A DNA stretch of 64,000 nucleotides from the NCBI GenBank assembly GCA_949287095.1, contig CASEFA010000007.1:51005-115004 (forward strand). The letters run 5' to 3'. Each line of letters begins with the position of its first letter. Positions within the stretch are counted from its first letter, which is position 1. Below, piece after piece: positions 1-9,759 of the stretch. A program made the translations under genes and the position numbers. This DNA comes from an uncultured Bacillota bacterium (lineage in GTDB: Bacteria; Bacillota; Clostridia; Peptostreptococcales; Anaerovoracaceae). The notes under the pieces are model-generated. The model ran no database searches, was not told the DNA's origin, and was given only the letters and a program-made list of their open reading frames with translations.

Positions 1-850
1 CGTCTATAAGGGACTCAAAGCAGCCCTCGTTCAGCATGTCGACCATATATCCGGTGATTCCGCCCATGCCGAAGCTTCCTTTGATTCCGCCCGCCAACAT
101 CTTTTCCTTTACGTACTTTGCAGCGGCAAGGGTCGCGCCGCCGGCTCCCGTCTGGAATGAAAATCCGTCTTTGAGAAGTCCGGAGGCCTCTATTACCTCG
201 GCTGCATACTGGGCGATTCTCAGGCCTACAGGGTCTCTTGTTATCTGGGTAGTTCCCGAAACGATTCCCTTAGGGTCGCCTATTTCGTCAACCTCTACCA
301 CGTAGTCCACATAGACCTCCGGAATGGAGAATCCCGGAAGAGGATAAGGTCTGAGGTTGTCCGTTATTACTACTACTTTGTCTGCGGTCTGGGCGTCGGC
401 AAAGGCGTAGCCCATGGAGCCGCAGGCGGATTTTCCGTATTTTCCCGTGCAGTTTCCCATGCAGTCTGCGGAAGGCGCCGCCACGAAGGCCACGTCAACG
501 TGGGACGTTCTCTTTATCATGTCCGAGGCTCTGCCGCCGTGGGTTCTGAAGACCGCAGGGTTCTTAAGCATTCCCCTTGAAACGGCTCTGCCCACTTTTG
601 CGCCCATGTATCCGCACTCTATACCCGTAACGACGCCGTCCTTCATATAGCCGATGAGGGGCTCGTGGCAGTCGAATATGGAGCTGGCGTTTACGGTTAT
701 ATCCTTAATTCCTTTTTCTGCGATGACCTCCATCACCATGTTGAGGACTTTGTCGCCGTTTCTCATGTGATGATGAAAGGACACGGTCATGCCGTCTTTG
801 ATCCCGCAAAGCTCGACGGCCTCTTTTATAGATGAAATCAACTTGCTCAC
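1..850 (-). CDS. citF: Citrate lyase-type alpha subunit, probably citramalate lyase alpha (3'-truncated by window edge)
   Basis: About 283 N-terminal residues are present of a family usually near 510 long; the rest lies beyond base 1. The translation reads like CitF throughout (for example VSFHHHMRNGD and GFSFQTGAGGATLAA). The alpha subunit is the acyl-carrier transferase that moves the acyl group between the ACP and the free acid. The start is GTG at 850, chosen because GGAGG lies about 10 bases upstream and an in-frame stop (884-886) excludes a longer protein; the family's roughly 45-residue N-terminal leader is therefore missing. The GTG overlaps the citE stop (GTGA), indicating translational coupling. 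Because the operon makes citramalate from mesaconate, the lyase most likely cleaves citramalate to acetate and pyruvate. That substrate is inferred from context, as CitF sequence alone does not separate the two. Confidence 0.9.
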   Translation of the reverse strand, partial: MSKLISSIKEAVELCGIKDGMTVSFHHHMRNGDKVLNMVMEVIAEKGIKDITVNASSIFDCHEPLIGYMKDGVVTGIECGYMGAKVGRAVSRGMLKNPAVFRTHGGRASDMIKRTSHVDVAFVAAPSADCMGNCTGKYGKSACGSMGYAFADAQTADKVVVITDNLRPYPLPGFSIPEVYVDYVVEVDEIGDPKGIVSGTTQITRDPVGLRIAQYAAEVIEASGLLKDGFSFQTGAGGATLAAAKYVKEKMLAGGIKGSFGMGGITGYMVDMLNEGCFESLID

Positions 851-1722
851 TGTCTTACGCCTCCAAACATTGCTTCTTCCATTTCAATTACCTGTTTTGC
901 CCTGTTAACTATAGGCGCGTCTATCATCTTGCCCCTGAGCGCGACTACACCTTTGCCCTGACGCTTGGCCTCCTCGATGGTGTCCATAACCTCGTGAGCG
1001 TAGTCTATCTCTTCCTGAGTAGGGCTGAATATCTCGTTTATGGCGGCAACGTGTCCCGGAGAGATGGAGGACTTTCCGGAAAAGCCCAGGCTCTTCGCAA
1101 GCTCTGCGTCCTTTCTCAGTCCCTCCATGTCGTTTACGTCGGTAAACGGCGTGTCGTACACGTCTATTCCGCAGGCTCTCGCCGCGCAGACCATTCTGCT
1201 GCGGGCGTAGAATATCTCGTTTCCTTCCTTCGTGCGCTTGCATCTCAGGTCGGCGGTAAGATCCTCGCCGCCTAAAAGCATGGCTCTCACTCTCTTGTCC
1301 GCTCCCGCTATGGCAAAGGCGTTTTCAACGCCGAGGGCGGTCTCTATGAGAGGGATGATTCCCACCGTTCCCTCGGGAATTCCGTATTCCTTTTCAAGGC
1401 CTGCGATGTAATCCGCCACCTGCTTTACGGTTTCAGGTCCGCCCACCTTCGTCGGCATGATCATGGACGGACGGCACTTAACGACTTCTCTCAGGTCCTC
1501 CTTCCAGAAATCGGTGTCAACCGGATTTATTCTCACGATGACCTCGCAGCCCGTGTCTCCCATGGTCTGAAGCATGCTTCTCACCAGAATCCTTGCGGAG
1601 TCCTTTTCGGCAGGGGATACGGCGTCCTCAAGGTCCAGTATGACGCTGTCGGCTCCCAGTATGTCAAAGTTCATGAGCAGGTTAGGCGAATTTCCCGGAA
1701 CAAAGAGCATAGTCCTTCTCAT
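847..1722 (-). CDS. citE: Citrate lyase-type beta subunit (HpcH/HpaI aldolase family), probable citramalate lyase beta
   Basis: A 291-residue protein of normal CitE length. It opens with MRRTMLFVPGNSPNLL, continues with DSVILDLEDAVSPAEKD and later has LLGGEDLTADL, all typical of CitE and the HpcH/HpaI aldolase barrel, in which the acidic residues bind Mg2+. The beta subunit carries out the retro-aldol cleavage of the acyl-S-ACP thioester. The start codon shares one base with the citD stop (TAATG) and the stop overlaps the citF GTG, so D, E and F form a tightly coupled unit. Downstream position after mesaconase, mutase and ammonia-lyase points to (S)-citramalyl-ACP as substrate, as known for glutamate-fermenting clostridia. 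Confidence 0.93.
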   Translation of the reverse strand: MRRTMLFVPGNSPNLLMNFDILGADSVILDLEDAVSPAEKDSARILVRSMLQTMGDTGCEVIVRINPVDTDFWKEDLREVVKCRPSMIMPTKVGGPETVKQVADYIAGLEKEYGIPEGTVGIIPLIETALGVENAFAIAGADKRVRAMLLGGEDLTADLRCKRTKEGNEIFYARSRMVCAARACGIDVYDTPFTDVNDMEGLRKDAELAKSLGFSGKSSISPGHVAAINEIFSPTQEEIDYAHEVMDTIEEAKRQGKGVVALRGKMIDAPIVNRAKQVIEMEEAMFGGVRQ

Positions 1723-1988
1723 TACATTTCACCTCCCGCTCTCTTAAGGGCCGTCTCGACTCTCGCTCTTATGACGCAGTCAACGGCTCCTCTGTCGTTT
1801 ATGGTGATTTTGGCCTTTGATACCCCCAGGGCATCAGTCACGGCCTTCACCTGACTTATAATCTCGTCCTTAAACTGCTCGTATACCACCGAGGTGAGAT
1901 CCACCTCAAGCGTGTCAAAAGGCTCAGCCACCACGTATGCGTCGCTGGACTCCAGCGTTCCCGCAGTGGCAGTCTTTTTAATTTCCAT
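1722..1988 (-). CDS. citD: Citrate lyase-type acyl carrier protein (gamma subunit)
   Basis: An 88-residue acyl carrier protein. The motif AGTLESSD around residues 9-16 places a serine at position 14, the residue that carries the phosphoribosyl-dephospho-CoA prosthetic group in CitD. The rest (DRGAVDCVIRARVETALKRA) matches the C-terminal part of the family. GGAGG lies about 10 bases before the ATG. It is the first gene of the lyase block; the maturation genes citC, citX and citG are not in this window and may lie past the left edge. Confidence 0.93.
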   Translation of the reverse strand: MEIKKTATAGTLESSDAYVVAEPFDTLEVDLTSVVYEQFKDEIISQVKAVTDALGVSKAKITINDRGAVDCVIRARVETALKRAGGEM

Positions 1989-2009
1989 TTTTGACGCCTC
2001 CTGTTTATA

Positions 2010-2984
2010 CTAATATACTCTCTCTATCTTATCTATATCCTCGCCGATCTTAGGCGCTTCCTTCTGTCCTACCATACCTACGACCAGATAGCACTTTCTC
2101 ACCGGATCGTAAGGTATCTCCTTTATAAGCTTGAAATCCTCGATTTCCCCGGTGCTCTTCACGTGGTTTCTCGGAGCCGCGCAGGTAACGATGTTGTCGC
2201 CGATGGTTATGTGGTCGTCATCGTAGAAGGATATAGGAAGGTTTTCCTCTATAACCGCATTTACCTTCTTCTCCAGCATCTCCAGAGAAACCATAGGCTT
2301 TTCTTTGAAGCAGAGGAGGAATCCGTGCTTGATGTCGGCGTGCTCGTAATTCTTAGGCAGTCCGTGGGACAGGAAGTAGCACGTTATGTCCTCGGCAGAG
2401 TGAACCATCTTTCTGTACTTTATGGACTTGCTCACTATGTTGTATATGTCCTGAGGCACAGGGCCAAAGAGGTCAGGCCTGGTTACGATAACCTCTTCAC
2501 CTATTCCTATGATAAGATCCGCATTGATAGGGCGGTTCTCGCTCTGAGGCGTTTTAAGGAAAGGATATACGAGGTCAAAGTGCTCGACCACCACTCTCTT
2601 GCCCTTGTCCAGGGCCGTGGTTATGGCCTCCGCAAGCTTTGGCAGAGGAGTGAAGCCCTGCTCGAACCTTATGTCGATGTGATAGGTGTGAGGAGTCGCA
2701 AAGAGTGACATTCCGCTTTTCTTTATCATGGCAAGGGGGTCGTCCACCAGCTCCAGAAGGGGCAGCGGCCTTATGTTCACTCCCTCGTCGTCGTTGGTAA
2801 GCTCAAGGCCCGGAAACATTCCCTTTACCATCATGCTCTTACCGGCTCCGGCTTCTCCCACGATTCCAATGAGCTTGTCCATGGGCCTTAAATACTGCTG
2901 GGCTATCTGCATTCCCAGCTCGCCCATTCTCACGTTGCCTCTCGGCGCAAAATAGATGCTGTACAGATTTCTTATGTATGACAT
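2010..2984 (-). CDS. P-loop protein of methylaspartate clusters (alanyl-tRNA synthetase additional-domain-like)
   Basis: A 324-residue soluble protein with a Walker A loop near residue 40 (GIVGEAGAGKSMM). From memory, similar proteins sit inside glutamate mutase/methylaspartate clusters of clostridia and are labelled as carrying an alanyl-tRNA synthetase 'second additional domain'; that link is recollection, not a search. No reaction is assigned. The start is placed at 2984 rather than the longer frame at 3020 because AGGAG lies 8 bases before this ATG, while the upstream ATG has no ribosome site. It lies between the ammonia-lyase and lyase genes in the same operon, so a role in assembling or repairing a pathway enzyme is plausible but unproven. 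Confidence 0.7.
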   Translation of the reverse strand: MSYIRNLYSIYFAPRGNVRMGELGMQIAQQYLRPMDKLIGIVGEAGAGKSMMVKGMFPGLELTNDDEGVNIRPLPLLELVDDPLAMIKKSGMSLFATPHTYHIDIRFEQGFTPLPKLAEAITTALDKGKRVVVEHFDLVYPFLKTPQSENRPINADLIIGIGEEVIVTRPDLFGPVPQDIYNIVSKSIKYRKMVHSAEDITCYFLSHGLPKNYEHADIKHGFLLCFKEKPMVSLEMLEKKVNAVIEENLPISFYDDDHITIGDNIVTCAAPRNHVKSTGEIEDFKLIKEIPYDPVRKCYLVVGMVGQKEAPKIGEDIDKIERVY

Positions 2985-3069
2985 ATATTTCTCCTGTTCC
3001 GCAAATGCCATAAGAGGCACGCCGTTTTAAACTCCGGCGCGCCCCGACTGCCTGGCATATATTTCTTTC

Positions 3070-4317
3070 TTAACTTCTCTTAGCCTCGCGGAGTGCTATG
3101 ATTCTGTTCATTTCATTATACACTATCATGAAGCCTTCATCTACACCCATTCCCGGCTTTGCGAGAATCTGGTCAGGCTGAGTTGCCATCGCGCAGTTTA
3201 CGCAGACCTGCGCGGATCTGTCTGTTTCGTTGCAGGTACCGCCCTGGTATGCTCCGAAACCGTTCTTCTTGCAGTAGAGAACCGCCTCGATAGTGTTGTT
3301 TATTCCTCCAAGGTCAGGAGTCTTGATCTGCGCCATGTGTCCCGCCTTGTTGTCGCAGAAGTAGATAACGTCCTCCAGGGTGTTGCACCACTCGTCGGCT
3401 ACCAGCTCCACATTAATTCCGCGTCTGTCTATTTCCTCTCTCAGACCCTTCAGGCAGAGCATCTGCTTTTCTCTTTCACCTGCGTCCATAGGTCCTTCAA
3501 TTCTCAGCTTGAAAGGCTTTGCCGCTTCCTCCAGAGTTGCGATGTAGTCTGCCATAGCCTTGAAGTTTTCGTTTCCGAAGGCCTGACCGATGGTTCCGTA
3601 CACGTCTATGTGCATAACAGGCGCGTAGTCTTCAGTAGGTCTTAAAGCTATGATTCTGTCTCTCAGCCACTCAACGTACTCTCTCAGAATGGAGCCGTCT
3701 CTTCCCAGCTTGGTCTCAACGTTGTTGATGAGAGCGTGAGGCAGAATTGCCGCGCCCTTTAAAATCATCTTGTCGGCGTTTTCATATCTGTTGTCGCCGG
3801 ACTGGGTGAAGATAGGAATCTGCTTTTCGGAAACTGTAGTTCCGTATTCGTCTGCGACAACTTCGCACATAAGTCTCCTGGTAGCCTTTGCAACGGCGTC
3901 CAGGATCGCCTGGGAAACTCCGTAGCGGATTGCGGTGTGAAGTCTCTTTCCGTCAACTTCAACCTTCTCCACCTCTTCGGCGAGAGCCTTGAAGTTGTCC
4001 GCTTCTTTGCCCTCGAGAACAGGCGCAACGTACTTTTCGATTACCGGAATGAAGTTAGAAGCGAGGAAGAGCGGGTCTCTTCCGCCTGCTCCCGAGTACT
4101 GAACTGCCGCACAGTCGCCGTACGCTACCTGGCCGTCCTCTAAGATGAGCATTACGGAGATGGACTCTCCGGCCTGTCTTATCTTTTCAAATCCCGGAGT
4201 CATTGCCTGTCCGACGTACGCTGCTCCGTCGGATTTTGCTCCGGCTTTGATGGCTTTCTGATCGTCAAAGAAGAATCCCGTGCGTCCTGCGGAGCACACT
4301 ACCTTTTCTATTTTCAT
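3070..4317 (-). CDS. mal: Methylaspartate ammonia-lyase (EC 4.3.1.2)
   Basis: 415 residues against about 413 in Clostridium tetanomorphum. It belongs to the enolase superfamily and removes ammonia from (2S,3S)-3-methylaspartate to give mesaconate. Visible active-site features are His194 (ILPHALIN), Mg2+ ligands Asp238 (HIDVYG), Glu274 (RIEGPMD) and Asp308 (VADEWCN), and the catalytic Lys332 in QIKTPDLGGI. GGAGG stands 10 bases before the ATG. It directly follows mutase E in the operon, matching pathway order. Confidence 0.97.
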   Translation of the reverse strand: MKIEKVVCSAGRTGFFFDDQKAIKAGAKSDGAAYVGQAMTPGFEKIRQAGESISVMLILEDGQVAYGDCAAVQYSGAGGRDPLFLASNFIPVIEKYVAPVLEGKEADNFKALAEEVEKVEVDGKRLHTAIRYGVSQAILDAVAKATRRLMCEVVADEYGTTVSEKQIPIFTQSGDNRYENADKMILKGAAILPHALINNVETKLGRDGSILREYVEWLRDRIIALRPTEDYAPVMHIDVYGTIGQAFGNENFKAMADYIATLEEAAKPFKLRIEGPMDAGEREKQMLCLKGLREEIDRRGINVELVADEWCNTLEDVIYFCDNKAGHMAQIKTPDLGGINNTIEAVLYCKKNGFGAYQGGTCNETDRSAQVCVNCAMATQPDQILAKPGMGVDEGFMIVYNEMNRIIALREAKRS

Positions 4318-4366
4318 TTTAACTTACCTCCTGAAAGTTCTTCGTCCTTAGTCTTATCTGTATTTA

Positions 4367-5845
4367 TTAGTATCTCGGTCTTCCTACAAGGTGGCCTTTG
4401 CTGATTGCGTAAACGTCGTCGATTACCATCTGGAAGGATACGGTTCTGTTCTCAACCTTTGCTCTCTCTTCAAGCTTTTCCTTGTGGAAGTTCTTAAGCT
4501 CCTCGGAGAACGGCAGATTTCCGACCTCGAGTATTCTTACCGCTCCGCTGTTGTCTCTTGCAGGAAGCATAATTCCGGCGTTGCACTTTGCAGGTCCGAA
4601 CGGAATGTCGATTATACCTGCGTTGATTCCTGCAACTGCACCTGCTGCGATGTCTCCGTATCCAAGCTCTATGCACTTATCCACGATACATCTGGTCTCT
4701 TCCTTGATGATTTCCTTTTCAGCTTCTACACGAGAACCCTGAAGAGTCTGATCCTTGAGCATGTTTGTAACCTGCTTTGTGCAGCGCAGGCCCTGACCGT
4801 TTGCTTCCTTTGTCGGAACGCCGGCAGCCTCGTGAGGAGTCTTTACGATTACCTTTGTAGCGCTGGAAAGTGCAGCGCAGGCAGCTCCCCATGCGATCAT
4901 TCCGAAAGCCTTTGCCTCATCGGCAGGGAAGCCTCCCATCCACTGGTGGAACACGGTAGTTACGGTAACGTCCTCGTAACCGAACTTGATAAGGTATTCC
5001 TCAGTCAGCTCCTCAAGAGTTCTGATGGCGGCAACGTCCTGAACCTGGTTACCCAGCTGGCCGTAGCCTACGGTGATGTTCTTTACGCCCTGCTCTGCTG
5101 CAAGGAGCGCCTCGATGATGGCAACGGAGTGGGAGATGCACGGAGGAACGAGAGTTCCCGTAAGCGGTCCGTAAGGTTCTCTGTTTATATGAACACCGGC
5201 TTCCTCGTAAATTCCCGTAAGTCTGTCCACGTACTGCCAGTCCTTTATGGTTCTTTCGATAGGAATGTTCTTGGCGTAAGGGATGTTGTAGGAAATTCCG
5301 CCACCTTCGTAGGAAGTGAATCCTCCGGCGTATGTTATCTCGGCCAGAAGTCTCGCGTCAGGAGTGCCGTGTCTTACCTGTACAGGAGACTTTGTCGCCT
5401 CTATTACCCTTCTGCATCCTTCAACGCCGTGGTTTACAGCAGGAAAACCGTTAAGGTAAGGGTGGAACATGCCGTCTACCATGCTCTCCTTTTCCCTTCT
5501 GATACCCTCAGCGCAGTTTTCGTACTGATTCTGTCTGGTATATGAGTCGATGGTGGATGGAAGAAGATCTGCCTCTCCTTCGTTCTCCAGGTACTTTAAA
5601 AGCTCGATGTGATTTTCCACAAGGCCTACGCCTGCTCTAGGCTGAATCAGGGTAACCTTTTCTTCCTTCGCCTTTTTCAGCTTAAGGGAGAAGTTCTTCG
5701 TTTCAGGAAGGGACTTCTGGTAGTCGATTCCCTTCTTTATGTCTCTTACCGCTTCTCCTGTTTCCCAGGTCTTGAGAACTTCTTCACGTGTACGGTTAAA
5801 CTCGTCGTCTGTGAGCTTTTTATTCTTTATATCAAGAAACTCCAT
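4367..5845 (-). CDS. glmE: Glutamate (methylaspartate) mutase epsilon subunit (EC 5.4.99.1)
   Basis: 492 residues, close to the 483 of characterised GlmE. This is the large barrel subunit that, with GlmS and adenosylcobalamin, interconverts L-glutamate and 3-methylaspartate. The sequence matches the family across its length, e.g. [18 protein letters not shown] near the N-terminus and [14 protein letters not shown], which corresponds to the substrate-binding arginine region. AAGGAG lies about 10 bases before the ATG. The start overlaps the end of glmL by 14 bases, indicating coupled translation. Confidence 0.97.
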   Translation of the reverse strand: MEFLDIKNKKLTDDEFNRTREEVLKTWETGEAVRDIKKGIDYQKSLPETKNFSLKLKKAKEEKVTLIQPRAGVGLVENHIELLKYLENEGEADLLPSTIDSYTRQNQYENCAEGIRREKESMVDGMFHPYLNGFPAVNHGVEGCRRVIEATKSPVQVRHGTPDARLLAEITYAGGFTSYEGGGISYNIPYAKNIPIERTIKDWQYVDRLTGIYEEAGVHINREPYGPLTGTLVPPCISHSVAIIEALLAAEQGVKNITVGYGQLGNQVQDVAAIRTLEELTEEYLIKFGYEDVTVTTVFHQWMGGFPADEAKAFGMIAWGAACAALSSATKVIVKTPHEAAGVPTKEANGQGLRCTKQVTNMLKDQTLQGSRVEAEKEIIKEETRCIVDKCIELGYGDIAAGAVAGINAGIIDIPFGPAKCNAGIMLPARDNSGAVRILEVGNLPFSEELKNFHKEKLEERAKVENRTVSFQMVIDDVYAISKGHLVGRPRY

Positions 5846-7226
5846 TTTTTTCTAACTCCTTTTTCATTATTCGTAAGGCCGCGTCAGGATACTCCGTGCT
5901 CAGGAGACCCATGGCCGCCAGTATGTACTTTCTGTCAACCAGAAATTCCGCTTCCTTAGGTTTTAAGGAAAATGCGTCTTCCGGCTTTGACAAAGTGTGC
6001 TTCAGAATTTCTGCGGTACGCGTCGTGTGTATGAGAGCGCCTCCCGTTGCAACTACGGTTTTAACACCTGTCAGGTCCTTTCCCGTCTGCATGTAGCTTA
6101 TGCCCGTCGGCGTGTAGAAGGGCTCCAGCTTTCCGGCGTGCCTCGTCACGGCAGCCTCCACCGCCATAGATGCAAGGGCGTAATCCAAAGCGATGAAGTC
6201 CGGTTCGTCTTCTCCCGGAACCTTGTCGGTGTGAACGGAGAGATAATCTATCATCTCCTCGCACTTCTTTTCGGAAAGTCCGGCAAGGTCTGAAATCCTC
6301 ATTATATCCGATGCGGCCACGATGCCCTTTATGCTGTAGCGCATTCCGATGTCACCTTCAACGGTTCTCTTCGCGTAGTCCTCTCTGAGGCCTTTGAGAA
6401 CTGCGGCTCCCGTCTGAGGAAGTCCGTATGACATGGAGTATACGTCGGTAGTGGCGCCTCCAAGGTCGACTCCAACCAGGTCGCCGATTCCCTTTTCCGT
6501 TTCGGTTCCCTTTGCCAGAAGCTTCATGGCTTCAAGCATAGCCGCCGGCGTCGGCATGAGTATTCCCTTTATCAGCTCCTGGGCCTGGCTCAGTCCCTTG
6601 GCCAGAACTATCTTCTTCAGGAATATGCTTCTGATAAGCTCCTGAACCGGCTCTACGTTGGGTATATTCAGCTTCGGCATTACGTTTTCGCATTTAAAGG
6701 TCTCAAAGTCTTCAAGGATTTTCGAAACCTCATCGGTGCAGCTTCTGTTTCCCGCAATTATTATCGGAAAGCTTCTGCTCTTAAGCTTCGCAAGCTGATG
6801 GGCGTTGTGGACTATGTTTTCCTTATTCCCTCCGTCGGTTCCTCCTGTAAGAAGGAGTATATCGGGATTTATGTCGTCTATCTCATCCACGTCTCCGTCA
6901 GTCAGCTCGTAGGAATACGTCTTGATGACCTTTGCGCCAGCCCCGAGGGAAGCCTGCTTTGCCGCCTGAGCCGTAAGCTCGGGAACGAGGCCAATGGCCA
7001 CCATCCTGAGACCGCCTGCGGCACTGGAGCACGCATACTTTTCGCTGAACTCCAGAGGCCCGGTTTTCTCTTCCAGTATCTTAAGCGCGTTTTTAAGACC
7101 GTCGTTTATGTCGGTTTCTATGGTGGTGAAACTCTGGGCCGTACCTAAGATTTCTTCCTTTTCGATGTCAACTGCCGTAATTTTCGTGTATGTGCTGCCG
7201 AAATCTATAAGTAAAACAGCTTTCAT
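5832..7226 (-). CDS. glmL: Glutamate mutase reactivating ATPase GlmL/MutL
   Basis: 464 residues of the ASKHA (actin/Hsp70-like) fold. The N-terminal phosphate loop reads [15 protein letters not shown] and a second one near residue 250 reads [23 protein letters not shown] is a third nucleotide-contact segment. MutL proteins act as reactivases that release damaged cobalamin from the mutase. It lies between the S and E subunit genes, as in other clostridia. GGAGG precedes the ATG by about 9 bases. Confidence 0.95.
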   Translation of the reverse strand: MKAVLLIDFGSTYTKITAVDIEKEEILGTAQSFTTIETDINDGLKNALKILEEKTGPLEFSEKYACSSAAGGLRMVAIGLVPELTAQAAKQASLGAGAKVIKTYSYELTDGDVDEIDDINPDILLLTGGTDGGNKENIVHNAHQLAKLKSRSFPIIIAGNRSCTDEVSKILEDFETFKCENVMPKLNIPNVEPVQELIRSIFLKKIVLAKGLSQAQELIKGILMPTPAAMLEAMKLLAKGTETEKGIGDLVGVDLGGATTDVYSMSYGLPQTGAAVLKGLREDYAKRTVEGDIGMRYSIKGIVAASDIMRISDLAGLSEKKCEEMIDYLSVHTDKVPGEDEPDFIALDYALASMAVEAAVTRHAGKLEPFYTPTGISYMQTGKDLTGVKTVVATGGALIHTTRTAEILKHTLSKPEDAFSLKPKEAEFLVDRKYILAAMGLLSTEYPDAALRIMKKELEKNGVS

Positions 7227-7247
7227 TTTCTGTCGCCTCCGGTCTCC

Positions 7248-7697
7248 TTACTCTTCAGAACCTTTGTGATGGTGAACTCTGCCTTTTGCAAGGTCTTTCT
7301 TAAGGGCTGCTATGGTAACGGAAGGATCCGTTCCCGGGCCGAAGGCTCTGTCAAATCCCAGAGCCTTATATCTTTCCTGGATTTCCTTTTCAGGAACCTT
7401 TCCCACTACCAGGTTTCCGCCTGCGTAGAGGAGTATGTCCTTAAGACCAGCCTCCTCGCACTTTTCTCTCATTCCGGTGCAGTCGATCTCGCCCTGACCG
7501 TAGAGAGATGAAACGAGAATTGCGTCAGCTCCGTCCTCAACTGCGGCTCTGATCATTTCCTCCTGAGGAACCATTACCCCCAGGTTGGTCACCTCAAAGC
7601 CTGCATCCTGGAGAGCTCTGTTTAAAATGGTGTTTCCAACGGCGTGAACATCTGCGCCGATTACTCCCAGAATTACTCTTTTCTTTTCTTTTTCCAT
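7248..7697 (-). CDS. glmS: Glutamate mutase sigma subunit, cobalamin-binding
   Basis: 149 residues forming a B12-binding Rossmann-like domain. The signature D-x-H-x-x-G occurs at residues 16-21 (DVHAVG), where His18 is the lower axial cobalt ligand, followed by SSLYGQG and a C-terminal AGGN that complete the family's DXHXXG-SXL-GG set. It pairs with GlmE. The ribosome site AAAGGA is about 13 bases upstream, rather far. Confidence 0.97.
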   Translation of the reverse strand: MEKEKKRVILGVIGADVHAVGNTILNRALQDAGFEVTNLGVMVPQEEMIRAAVEDGADAILVSSLYGQGEIDCTGMREKCEEAGLKDILLYAGGNLVVGKVPEKEIQERYKALGFDRAFGPGTDPSVTIAALKKDLAKGRVHHHKGSEE

Positions 7698-7738
7698 TGC
7701 TTTAAGTTTTTCCTTTCGTATAGCTGTCTATATTAAAG

Positions 7739-8299
7739 TTATTTTTTAACCGATTCCAGATATTCCTTCCTTCCGGACTCGTAGAGGTTTCCGCCGTAGC
7801 AGTCCATTATTACGAAGAGCGGCATGTCCTCCACTTCCAGTCTGCGTATGGCCTCGGCGCCAAGATCCTCGTAGGCTATGACCTCGGCCTTCTTTATGGA
7901 GTTTGCCAGAACGGCTCCGGCTCCTCCGATAGCTCCGAAGTAAACCGCCGTACACTCCTTCATGGTCTCTCTCACCTCGTCCGAGCGTTTGCCCTTTCCG
8001 ATCATTCCCTTAAGGCCTTCTCTTATCAGGGCAGGAGCGTAAGCATCCATGCGATAGCTGGTGGTAGGCCCTGCAGATCCGATGACCTTCCCCGGTTTTG
8101 CCGGAGCAGGTCCAACGTAGTAGATCACCTGATCCTTCGGATCGAATGGCAGCTTCTCGCCCTTTTCCAGAAGCTCGCAGAGTCTCTTATGAGCGGCGTC
8201 TCTCGCCGTGTAGATGACTCCGGACAGGAGCACGGTATCTCCTGTTCTCAGATCCTTGACTTTTTCTGCAGTAAGAGGCGTAGTTATTCTCTTTTCCAT
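7739..8299 (-). CDS. Class I fumarase-type hydratase beta subunit, probable mesaconase beta
   Basis: 186 residues matching the C-terminal domain (swivelling beta subunit) of two-subunit class I fumarases and tartrate dehydratases: LLSGVIYTARDAAHKRL, VIGSAGPTTSYRMDAY and AVYFGAIGGAGA. Placed right after the mutase pathway, it most likely hydrates mesaconate to (S)-citramalate together with the alpha subunit. The start is set at 8299 because GGAGG precedes it; the longer frame to 8341 runs back into the alpha gene and lacks a ribosome site. Confidence 0.88.
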   Translation of the reverse strand: MEKRITTPLTAEKVKDLRTGDTVLLSGVIYTARDAAHKRLCELLEKGEKLPFDPKDQVIYYVGPAPAKPGKVIGSAGPTTSYRMDAYAPALIREGLKGMIGKGKRSDEVRETMKECTAVYFGAIGGAGAVLANSIKKAEVIAYEDLGAEAIRRLEVEDMPLFVIMDCYGGNLYESGRKEYLESVKK

Positions 8300-8312
8300 C
8301 TTATCCTCCCTC

Positions 8313-9152
8313 CTACAGTACCGCCGAGCGGTGTCTTGCAACGTGACAGTTTATGTTTACGGCAACCGGAAGTCCCGCAATGTGGGTAGGCATCTTCTCG
8401 ATGTTTACCGCAAGAGCCGTAGTGGCTCCGCCCACTCCCTGAGGCCCGATTCCCAGCGCGTTTATCTTTTCAAGCATTTCCTCTTCAAGGTCGGCGTAAA
8501 GCTTATCCCCGTTTCTGACGTCGGTGCTCCTCATAAGGGCCTTCTTAGCCAGAAGAGCCGCCTTGTCAAAGGTTCCGCCGATTCCCACGCCCACGACTAT
8601 AGGCGGGCACGGATTAGGTCCTGCGTTTTCCACGGTTTCAAGAATAAATTTCTTCACTCCCTCTATTCCGTCGGACGGCTTCAGCATCTTTATGGCGCTC
8701 ATGTTTTCGCTTCCGAATCCCTTAGGCGCCACCGTAATCTTAAGCTCGTCTCCCGGAACTATTTCGGTGTAGAGCATTGCAGGCGTGTTGTCTCCCGTGT
8801 TCACTCTGTCGAGAGGATCCTTTACCACGGATTTTCTCAGGTATCCGTCGGTGTATCCCTGCCTTACTCCCTCGTCAACGGCCTCTCTCAGATCGCCGTT
8901 AATGTGTACGTCCTGACCTATCTCCAAAAAAACACAAGCGACTCCCGTATCCTGACAGATTGGAACAAAATCATTTTCGGCAACTGAAAAATTTTCCTCG
9001 ATAACTCCGAGGATATTCTTCGCCAGGTTCCACGTTTCCGTCATTCGGCAAGTCGCTATTTTTCCTTTGATATCATCAGGCAGATACGAATTAGCTTCCA
9101 TGCAAAGTCTTCTGATAACAGAAGTTATATCCTCTGCACTTATCTCTTTCAT
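8313..9152 (-). CDS. Class I fumarase-type hydratase alpha subunit, probable mesaconase alpha (4Fe-4S)
   Basis: 279 residues of the iron-sulfur alpha subunit of class I fumarases. Features include [40 protein letters not shown] and a C-terminal NINCHVARH; the three cysteines in these blocks are the expected cluster ligands. It is the first gene of the operon, with AGGAGG about 10 bases before the ATG. Fumarase activity cannot be excluded from sequence; mesaconate hydratase is inferred from the neighbouring genes. Confidence 0.88.
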   Translation of the reverse strand: MKEISAEDITSVIRRLCMEANSYLPDDIKGKIATCRMTETWNLAKNILGVIEENFSVAENDFVPICQDTGVACVFLEIGQDVHINGDLREAVDEGVRQGYTDGYLRKSVVKDPLDRVNTGDNTPAMLYTEIVPGDELKITVAPKGFGSENMSAIKMLKPSDGIEGVKKFILETVENAGPNPCPPIVVGVGIGGTFDKAALLAKKALMRSTDVRNGDKLYADLEEEMLEKINALGIGPQGVGGATTALAVNIEKMPTHIAGLPVAVNINCHVARHRSAVL

Positions 9153-9497
9153 CGTTATTTTGCCTCCTAAAGTATTTCGCCCGCAGGCTTTATCCGGTCG
9201 TCCTTAAGCTTTCTGCCGGAGACCGGCCATTTCCTATTATACATAACCGCCCATATATTAAAACCCCTATTCCGGAAAAAGAACATAAAAAGCACAAACT
9301 TGTGATAAGTGTTTTTTATTTTATTCCACAGTCCCCGGAAAGTCCCGAAAATCAGACTTTTTCCCTCTGCCCCAAACCCTTGACATTGTTTTCACACAGT
9401 ATGGAAAAACAATTTTCAAGGGCGGGTTTTACATGCCTAACCCGTTTTCCGTTCTGCCCGGCCGGGCGCAGGTTCTACGCAGCTAACCCATTTCCCG
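9153..9497. other. Intergenic region between divergent operons
   Basis: It holds the leader and promoter of the minus-strand operon on its left. On its right there are short G/C-rich words: CTAACCC-type 15-mers beginning at 9437 and 9483, and inverted CCCTTGA (9378-9384) / TCAAGGG (9416-9422). No credible ORF was seen. GGTTT-8-TAACC occurs at 9425-9442 and GGTTC-8-TAACC at 9471-9488, faintly resembling the arrays described elsewhere in the window, but with 28 rather than 25 bp between them. Confidence 0.4.
9236..9264 (-). promoter_or_regulatory. Candidate sigma-70 promoter of the methylaspartate operon
   Basis: On the minus strand a perfect -10 (TATAAT, 9236-9241) is preceded at 17 bp by GTTTTA (9259-9264), a weak -35. 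It would give a leader of about 75 nt before the mesaconase alpha gene. Confidence 0.5.
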
Positions 9498-9527
9498 TTG
9501 ACAGGAGCGCCCCGAAAGGGATATAAT
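9498..9527 (+). promoter_or_regulatory. Sigma-70 promoter of the Mn riboswitch/mntP transcript
   Basis: Perfect TTGACA (9498-9503) and perfect TATAAT (9522-9527) separated by 18 bp, about 10 bases before the start of the riboswitch. Confidence 0.85.
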
Positions 9528-9537
9528 CTATTTTGTT

Positions 9538-9680
9538 CCTGTGAGGGAGTAGCAAGCGCCGCAGGCGGCGGCGTAGCAAGTCAACATACTGGCTCTGCGT
9601 TCTTTGCGCAGCCTGGCTTGTTTTAAATTGCGAGACTCATGTACGGCAAAGGCTGTACGTGAAGTCTCTATTTTTTTAGT
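9538..9680 (+). ncRNA. Mn2+ riboswitch (yybP-ykoY class) with intrinsic terminator
   Basis: The leader holds the class hallmarks GGGAGTAGC (9545-9553), a CAACATACTGGC segment near 9582-9593 and GCGAGAC near 9630. The P1 strand around 9540-9545 can pair with CTCATG at 9637-9642. The same 3' strand is the 5' arm of a terminator: GAGACT (9632-9637) pairs with AGTCTC (9663-9668) around an inner stem, followed by seven T at 9671-9677. Ligand binding stabilises P1 and would disrupt the terminator, so the switch is predicted to be ON with Mn2+. The downstream Mn exporter gene fits this. Confidence 0.88.
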
Positions 9681-9759
9681 AATAAATGCCCGGCTTGCAG
9701 GGGCTGCCCGCTTTGGCGGACAAAGCCTGCATTTTCTCAGGGCGGAACGGGAGAACCCT

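Noticed and set aside
9375..9489. A seventh array element upstream of mntP
   Set aside because: GGTTT-8-TAACC occurs twice but the distance between the two is 28 bp, half-sites are not of TNNRC form and the rest of the pattern is absent.
9604..9759. Longer N-terminus for MntP
   Set aside because: It would translate the riboswitch terminator; the start at 9760 has a ribosome site and gives the family length.
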